Assembly: GCA_034096865.1 (NCBI GenBank)
Contig: JAWQFJ010001268.1
Location: 5,001-69,000, forward strand
DNA length: 64,000 nt
Source: Theodoxus fluviatilis
Lineage: Eukaryota > Mollusca > Gastropoda > Cycloneritida > Neritidae
Direction of reading: 5' to 3'
The notes under the pieces were generated by a model. It was not told the origin of the DNA and searched no databases. It saw only the letters and a list, made by a program, of their open reading frames with translations. Numbering within the stretch: the stretch's first letter is position 1; every line of letters starts with the position of its first letter. This document shows positions 54,366 to 64,000 of the stretch, piece after piece. A program made the translations under genes and the position numbers.

Positions 54366-55000
54366 GTGTGTGTGTGTGTGTTTGTGTGTGCGTTTGTGTG
54401 TTTCTGTGTGCGTGTGTGTGTGTGTCTGTGTGCGTGTGTGTATGTGTATGTGTGTGTGAGCGTGTGTGTGTGTGTGTGCGTGTGCGTTCGTGTGTGCGCA
54501 TGTGTGTGCGTGTGTGTGCATGTATGTGTGTGTGCATGTATGTGTGTGTGCGTGTGTGTGGGGAGGGAGGGAGGGAGGGAGGGAGGGAGGGAGGGAGGGA
54601 GGGAGGGAGGGAGGGAGGGAGGGAGGGAGGGAGGGAGGGAGGGAGGGAGGGAGAGAGGGAAGGAGGGAGGGAGGAAGAGAGAGGGAGGGAGGAAGAGAGA
54701 GGGAGGGAGGAAGAGAGAGGGAGGGAGGAAGAGAGAGGGAGGGAGGAAGAGAGAGGGAGGGAGGAAGAGAGAGGGAGGGAGGAAGAGAGAGGGAGGGAGG
54801 AAGAGAGAGGGAAGATGGAGGGAGAGAGGTGGAAGAAGGAGGAAGAGAGAGAGAGGGAGGAAGGAGGGAGAGGAAGGGAGGGAGAGAGAGAGGGAGGAGG
54901 GAGAGAGAAAGGGAGGAGGAAGAGAGAAAGGGAGGAGGGAGGGACAGAGGGAGGAGGGAGGGAGAGAGGTGGAAGAGGGAGGGAGGGAGGAGGGAAGGAG
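54366..55000 (+). repeat. (GT)n followed by (GGGA)n / (GGGAGGAAGAGAGA)n
   Basis: GT-rich to about 54559, then about 24 GGGA units, then a 16-bp GAGAGAGGGAGGGAGGA-type repeat and irregular GA-rich sequence, ending at a family A copy. Confidence 0.9.
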
Positions 55001-55001
55001 G

Positions 55002-55193
55002 ATGGATGGATGGATGGACAGTGTTTTACGGCCTATCAGCCTTGTAGGCTATGTAAGGCCATTAAGCACGAAGATCAGTAGAACAGTTTAGAGTAAACGC
55101 TAATCAAGTCACTGTGTCCCTAGTCATTCGCCTCTTTCGAATCGCGTAGGGAGATGCGGTGGGTCAATTCTTACCCCGAACCCACAGGGGGAG
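55002..55193 (-). mobile_element. Family A copy 26, full length
   Basis: One of the best-preserved copies: three to four ATCC units, core ACGGCCTATCAGCC, central TTTCGAATCGCGTAGGGAGA, and 5' end CTCCCCCTGTGGGTTCGGGG in sense. AGGGAAGGAGG occurs at 54991-55001 and 55194-55204 and may be the target-site duplication, but the region is GA-rich so chance is possible. Confidence 0.9.
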
Positions 55194-55447
55194 AGGGAAG
55201 GAGGGAAAGAGAGGGAAGGAGGGAAAGAGAGGGAAGGAGAGGGAGGGAGAGAAGGAGAGGGAGGGAGGGAGGGAAGGAGAGGGAGGGAGGGAAGGAGAGG
55301 GAGGGAGGGAAGGAGAGGGAAGGAGAGGGAGGGAGGGAAGGAGAGGGAGGGAGGGAGGAGAGGGAAGGAGAGGGAGGGAGGGAAGGAGAGGGAGGGAGGG
55401 AAGGAGAGGGAGGGAGGGAAGAAGAGGGAGGGAGGGAAGGAGGAGGG
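55194..55447 (+). repeat. (GGGAAGGAGA)n low-complexity array
   Basis: Continues the purine-rich array left of family A copy 26, which suggests that copy inserted into an existing array. Confidence 0.9.
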
Positions 55448-55767
55448 TATAGGAAGAGGTATATACAGGCGGAGACAGGCGGGAAGCTCACTTGATTTGC
55501 ATTTGTTATCACTACAACAACCATGCAGGGACAACAACTACTACTACTACAACAGGAGGCTAGTGCAGAGCTGCACTAGACGAAGAAAGACATACCTGTA
55601 TCCTCAATTTTACCTTGTTGCCTTCCTCTAACCCCTGCCCTCACTCCCATGCCATCAAATGACCCGCAGGTGGATGAGGCTGACTGCGTTTGATCTGCAG
55701 GATAATGGCCTGTACAAATGGCGGTAACAAGATCCCCCACAGCAGGCAGATCTTGCATGACCTTTAG
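55448..55767. other. Intergenic, nothing recognised
   Basis: No supported feature. Confidence 0.35.
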
Positions 55768-55930
55768 GTGGGACAGGGTAGGGTGGGGAGAGCTGGGGTG
55801 AAACTGTGGGACAGGGTAGGGTGGGGAGAGCTGGGGTGAAACTGTGGGACAGGGTAGGGTGGGGAGAGCTGGGGTGAAACTGTGGGACAGGGTAGGGTGG
55901 GGAGAGCTGGGGTGAAACTGTGGGACAGGC
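55768..55930 (+). repeat. 38-bp tandem repeat, four copies
   Basis: GTGGGACAGGGTAGGGTGGG followed by GAGAGCTGGGGTGAAACT, at 55768, 55806, 55844 and 55882, nearly identical. Later GGACAGGGTGGAGG variants to about 56180 look like a decayed extension. Confidence 0.85.
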
Positions 55931-56214
55931 TGGTTTCGTGGCATGGAATGGAGGTGAATTTGGGGAATGAGTGTAGGGTGTGGGTGTGGAAGTGAAATGG
56001 AGGGAACGAAAGTTGGCATGGAAGTGAAAGATGTTCGAGTACATGTATGTATAGAGAAAGGAAGGGGTTGTAGTGGGTAGGACAGGGTGGATGGTAGGAC
56101 AGGGTGGAGGACAGGGTGGACAGGGTGGAGGACAGGGTGAAGGACAGGGTGGGGTAGGGCAGGGTGGAGGATGGGGTGGGGAAGGTGTCGGGGGCGTGGG
56201 GTAGAGTGAAATGA

Positions 56215-56402
56215 ATGAATGAATGAATGAATGAATGAGGTTTTACGGCATATCAGCCTTTGTAGGCTACGTAAGATCATTTATATCGTAAATGACTAGA
56301 ACTGATTAGAGTAAGATCAAGTCTAGACTTACTTGTTATTCGACTTATTCAAATCGCGTAGGGAGACGTGGTGGGTCTATTCTAACTCACAACCCACTGA
56401 GA
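56215..56402 (-). mobile_element. Family A copy 27 with (ATTC)n tail
   Basis: 3' core ACGGCATATCAGCCTTTGTA and 5' end CAGTGGGTTGTGAG are present. The tail is ATTC (GAAT on the plus strand) rather than ATCC, the clearest tail variant in the window. Confidence 0.8.
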
Positions 56403-58072
<1,670 letters not shown>

Positions 58073-58073
<1 letters not shown>

Positions 58074-59302
58074 AGCCCTATCATGCAAACACTCCTAATA
58101 GCAACAATATGTAAGTCAAGTGTTTTGGACTTATGATCCACATATACACGATTCTACGAAGTACGAGACTGCATCGCCTTCTGTCATCTCTGAACCGGCT
58201 ACCACCGCGATAAATATTAAAAAGCTTTGAGTGTAAAATTGTTTGTTGAACTTAATCTTAGCTTATCACAACCCATGGATACTTTTTAAGTTTGGCTACA
58301 CAGTCTTCATCTGTAAAATGATATATTTGTGATTCTTGCTCCAGGATACAGAAAATTCAGTCTTTCATCTGCATTGCTGTCTTGAGGCAATCTGCTACGC
58401 CAGATAATAGTGTGAACACTGGTGTATATCACAACGGTAACTTGAGGTGCTAACCTATGCTGCAAAACCTTTGTTGTTTCCTGTCAGTTGAGTTTCGTAG
58501 AAACTCAAGAATCCAGTTTTCAATGAACTCAGCAGAACGACTCAACTGATTATTTCCCCGAAGTGTTCGTCTCTTTTGCTTCTTCTCATTCTCCTTTCCT
58601 CCAGAGGCCATAAAGGAAAAAGACAGATGATACACGGGATTCATCACTTACAAAGGCACCTTCCGAGAGGACATGCGTTGTACCCGGATGTAATGAAGAA
58701 TTGCCAAGTTTTTATAAAACGGGTGTGCAGTTTCCCATTTGTTGCCACGGCTAGTCCATGCGCTCCTCGAGCGGCTTATGCAAATCTGGTCTGTTTTGCA
58801 TGGCGGTCGTGCGCGCTGGGAGGGCAGAGGAAGGAGTGTTGCAGAGTGCAGCTGACCCCTCATTCTTCAAGGATCATTGGGGATTGCGGGTCGTCTCGGA
58901 TGGCGTGGCTGGAATGATCAATCGAGTCATCGATCTCCTGACCTAGGATGACCTGTGCAGTCCCACGCTGAGCTGTCGTTCCTCTCCGTCCTGGCTCTAC
59001 GTGCAGCACGAGTCCATCGGTCTTGCCGATTTGCAGGCCAATCGGTCTTTTTGTGCACGAAAGTCTCATAGTCTCTCCACGCTAGCTCGAGAAAATATAT
59101 CTCTCTGTGCAGGAGGAAATGAGATTTTCCGTACAGCACGCACCAAATAGCAAATGTGCATCGTCTTGAAGATTTTTACTTGCCGTACCTCACAGGTCTC
59201 TCCGAGAAGAATATGTATAGAGATCTATAGTGCAACTACCTATTCTCAGAGAATCACAAAAGTAAAGCGATATCTTTGTTGATATGTAGTACCATACGAA
59301 GA
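58073..59302. other. Intergenic, nothing recognised
   Basis: Several short frames on both strands around 58600-59100, none with a recognisable domain. Confidence 0.35.
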
Positions 59303-59462
59303 ATGGATGGAGTTTTACGGCCTAGCCGCCATTGTAGGCTATGTAAGGCCATTAAGCACGAAAAAGCACTTAAATAGTTCAGTTAGCGCACATCCAGTCA
59401 CGATGTCCCTATTTATTGGCCTCTTACGAATCACGTAGGGAGACGCCATCCACAAGGGGGGT
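59303..59462 (-). mobile_element. Family A copy 28, internal deletion near 5' end
   Basis: GGAGTTTTACGGCCTAGCCG, ATGTAAGGCCATTAAGCACG and TCTTACGAATCACGTAGGGA are intact. The segment GGTGGGTCAATTCTTACCCC is missing between GACGCC and CCACAAGGGGG. Confidence 0.8.
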
Positions 59463-59682
59463 AGTAGCAAACGAGCAGAACGAAGTGATTGATATTTTAA
59501 ACCGGGTTTACAGGGACGTGACTATATTTCGCGGGTGGGATGAAGGGTTTGTGTGTTGCAAAAATCACTGCCCAGGACGACTGAGGGACTTACATCACCA
59601 TCTTGCCTGTGTTGCTTACCAAAGGCCTCTCCACGCAGCATAAAGGCATAGACGGTATTCAAACGAGCGATGGAAGATTGAG

Positions 59683-59826
59683 ATCAACGGAGTTTGTACA
59701 TTCTATCTGCCTTTGTAGGCTTTGATCACGAAAATCACCGGAGCTGGTTTAAGTAAGAGTAAATCAAGCGTTGATTTTCATAGTCCAGAGACGAGGTGGA
59801 TGAATTCTTACCTCCGACCAACGCGA
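59683..59826 (-). mobile_element. Family A copy 29, decayed
   Basis: CTATCTGCCTTTGTAGGCTT, GATCACGAAAATCACCGG and GAGACGAGGTGGATGAATTC occur in order on the minus strand. Several internal deletions. Confidence 0.65.
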
Positions 59827-59899
59827 CGACTGAGGAAGTGATTCAATATAGTGAAGCCGCCATTTCCGAGTGATACGAATTGAACTGACGACAAAATCA

Positions 59900-61412
<1,513 letters not shown>

Positions 61413-61459
61413 TTAGTTAACTTTACTGAAAGTGTTGGCCATCGTTTTATGTCCGCAGA

Positions 61460-61644
61460 TGGATGGATGGACAGTGTTTTACGGCCTATCAACCTTTGTA
61501 GGCTATTAAGGCCATTAAGCACGAAAATCACTAGAACAGTTTAGAGTAAACGTAATCCAGTCACAGTGTCCCTAGTTATTCGCCTCTTACGAATCGCGTA
61601 GGGAGACGCGGTGGGTCAATTCTCACCCCGGACCCACAAGGGGA
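61460..61644 (-). mobile_element. Family A copy 31, near-consensus
   Basis: Very close to the other good copies: ACGGCCTATCAACCTTTGTA, TTACGAATCGCGTAGGGAGA, and sense 5' end ATCCCCTTGTGGGTCCGGGG. TGTCCGCAG before the tail and TGTCTGCGG after the 5' end may be an aged target-site duplication with two mismatches. Confidence 0.85.
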
Positions 61645-63375
61645 TGTGTCTGCGGTGGAGCATGATCAAATCATCCGTTCCGCGCGACATGCGCACCGTC
61701 CTCTTCTCATCTTGGAAATCATCTCTGCAGTTGCCACGCCTTCCTGCAATGTGTGCAATGGAGGAGTCTGACCATCTGTCACTGAATTTGAAAAGATCTG
61801 GCCCGAAGATGGAAGAGATTCCGAAAGCTTGCCACGAGAAAGAAACTATGCAGAGGAAACGTACGCTCGCCACCCGAGAAGAGACAGACTCTCTAGGAGA
61901 CGGGACTCGGCTCACCTCCTGGAGAAGAAACTCTTCTCAGCGAACGCTTGACCAACAAAAACGGCCCTTAATAGGGGTCACTCTTTTTCAAGAAAGAGTA
62001 CAACGGTTGGAACAATTTGTCACCCTTTTTCTGGATTTGAAGAGGACAGGGCAATTTCCGTGAGGAAGACATATCACGGTAGTAGAGGGAGTTTCCACGC
62101 AAGGAATGGGTACTGCATTTGTTGTTGTTCTTTTTAGATGTATGTTACCAGGAATTTCTTTGCAGCGTCGAAATAAATACCATTGTTCAAAATGATGAAT
62201 GAGATTTTCGAAAATATGTAAAGGCTGAGTGAACACTCAAAATTAATGACGAGTTCTTCCATTCTTTGCCGACACTAACATACATAAAGGCATGTATTAA
62301 GAAGCAAAAGACCTTAGTGGTTTGTTCGTAAATTGTTCATTTCGAATGCTGAAGATTTATTCGTGGGACTACTCCATGTTAGCTCTTTACACCAGTAGAC
62401 GTTTGCAGTTTTTTGTGAACAGATCTATCTAATACTAAGTAGAATGTTCTGAGAGAAATATGGGTCGCATTAGTAGCGATGCTGTAGACATTATTTTACT
62501 ATCGACATGTATTGTATATTTCTCTCACTGCTGGATATTGTCCTCGAAACAGTAACAATTTGTTTTGCTCATATTAGGAACCATCTTTAAGATTCCTTTT
62601 AGTCGGTTTCTGAGGATCAAGAGAGTATCACTGGATGACCGACACAAATTCGTCAACAAAACATTTTGAAAGACGAACCTACCCGACGCAAGCTATGGAG
62701 AGTTGTTGACCACGGTAGCAGAATATCCTAAATAAAAATGAATACCGAAAAGTCGTTGAAAAATGGACTTTACAAAGGGAATGATGAATTACCAAACACG
62801 TAAAAAGGATACATCGACGGTGAAAAGAGCATTTCCCTTGATTCATGCATACACTGTCTAAAACATTTCAAAACGCTTATTGAGTTATTTACATCAGAGG
62901 CTAAAACAATCACTGGAAGAACCAACTTGAACAATGTGTGCTTACCCCGTATCATCGGCTTTAGGGAACAAGACGGTGTTGCAGAGATACTGCAAGGAAG
63001 TCTTGGCACTCTTCCTATCGCGGGATGCTCACCTTATCTGCTTCTAAAACTGCGGGAGTTCGGCTACCTCCCACATTCTTTAGACAATTGTCGAAGGAAG
63101 CCGTCAAACACTCGTGGCTTGTAAAACAGATGAGTAAGATGGTCATGAAAGCTTGACAAAAAGAAAAGTCCATTGTTTGAACACGGGGGAAAACTCACAA
63201 GTGTCTGCGCTTCCCTTTCTTACGTGGCTAGTGCGCAGTGTCAACACTGGAGTTTTTGTTGGGAAACATTCTCGCCCCCTCCACCTCGCCCCTGGACTAG
63301 CAGGTAGCCACGGTTTTGTCAACATAGGGTGTAGACCTGTAGGTTCTCTTGTTTGCCTGCCACCATCGCCTCGCC
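61645..63375. other. Intergenic, nothing recognised
   Basis: A frame from 61611 to 62063 begins inside family A copy 31 and has no recognisable domain. The remainder is AT-rich without identifiable features. Confidence 0.4.
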
Positions 63376-64000
63376 TCCCTCTCTCTCTCTCTCTCTCTCT
63401 CACTCACTTTCTCTCACTCACTTTCTCTCTCTCTCACTCACTTTCTCTCACTCACTTTCTCTCTCTCACTTTCTCTCTCTCACACTCACTTTCTCTCTCT
63501 CTCACTCACTTTCACTCTCTCACTCACTTTCTTTCTCTCTCACTCACTCACTTTCTCTCTCTCTCACTCACTTACTTTCTCTCTCTCTCACTCACTCTCT
63601 CTCATTCACTCACTTTCTCTCTCTCACTCACTCACTTTCACTCACTCACTCACTCTCACTCACTCACTTTTTTCTCTCTCTCACTCACTCACTCTCACTC
63701 ACTCACTTTTTTCTCTCTCTCACTCACTCACTTTTTCTCTCTGTCTCACTCACTCACTTTCTCTCTCTCTCACTCACTCACTTTCTCTCTCTCTCTCTCT
63801 CACTCACTGTCACTCACTCACTTTTCTCTCTCTCTCTCACTCACTTACTTTTTTCTCTCTCTCACTCACTCACTTTTTCTCTCTGTCTCACTCACTCGCT
63901 TTCTCTCTCTCTCACTCTCTCTCACTCACTTTTTCTCTCTCTCTCACTCACTCACTTTCTCTTTCTCTCTCACTCACTCTCTCTCACTCACTCTCTCACT
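63376..64000 (+). repeat. (CTCACTCACTTTCTCT)n array, runs off the window
   Basis: Irregular mixture of TCTC, CTCACT and TTTC units for at least 625 bp to the window end. The ACTC component recalls the array around the LINE at 43-46 kb. Confidence 0.9.

Noticed and set aside
61611..62063. 150-codon frame starting in family A copy 31
   Set aside because: Its first residues are antisense family A sequence, and the rest lacks any recognisable domain.

Overview
This window is animal nuclear DNA. It has long intergenic stretches, many microsatellites and minisatellites, several retrotransposon classes, and one recognisable host gene whose coding block lies in a single large exon. There are no operons, Shine-Dalgarno sites or CRISPR arrays. 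The mix of elements (LINEs with microsatellite tails, a Ty3/gypsy-type element, a THAP exon, a very dense short retroposon) would fit a lophotrochozoan, probably a marine mollusc. The sequence alone does not fix the species, and that placement is inference.

Layout. 1-5.5 kb: a SINE fragment, a long ATCC array and scattered copies of a short interspersed element, called 'family A' here. 5.5-8.7 kb (minus strand): an XK-related (XKR) membrane protein with an unusually long cytoplasmic tail, the only confident host gene. 9-31 kb: mostly unannotatable intergenic DNA with more family A copies, a 37+21 bp higher-order satellite at 20.4 kb, a degenerate tRNA-derived SINE at 27 kb and a decayed LINE 3' end at 28.5 kb. 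31.6-37.5 kb: a nest in which a 5.4 kb LTR retrotransposon (gag-protease only, minus strand) has split the coding 3' end of a LINE. 37.9-39.0 kb: a frameshifted THAP zinc-finger exon between inverted repeats. 42.4-46.4 kb: a 5'-truncated LINE with an uninterrupted reverse-transcriptase frame inside an ACTC microsatellite. 48-58 kb: GA-, GT- and TA-rich microsatellites, more LINE tails and a TIR-bounded short element. 60.0-61.4 kb: an 18-bp satellite of about 80 units. 63.4-64 kb: a CTCACT/TTTCTCTCT array running off the window end.

The strongest unexplained signal is family A: about 170 bp plus an ATCC tail, with roughly 31 whole or partial copies in 64 kb. Several copies have perfect 9-14 bp target-site duplications, one is inserted inside an older copy, and the 5' truncation and 3' microsatellite tail indicate LINE-driven retroposition. 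Its sense strand can fold into a chain of hairpins, and I see no clear tRNA, 7SL or 5S head. It is the best candidate here for an undescribed element family. No gene in the window appears to act with another in a pathway; the interest lies in how mobile elements nest and what their ends show about mobilisation.
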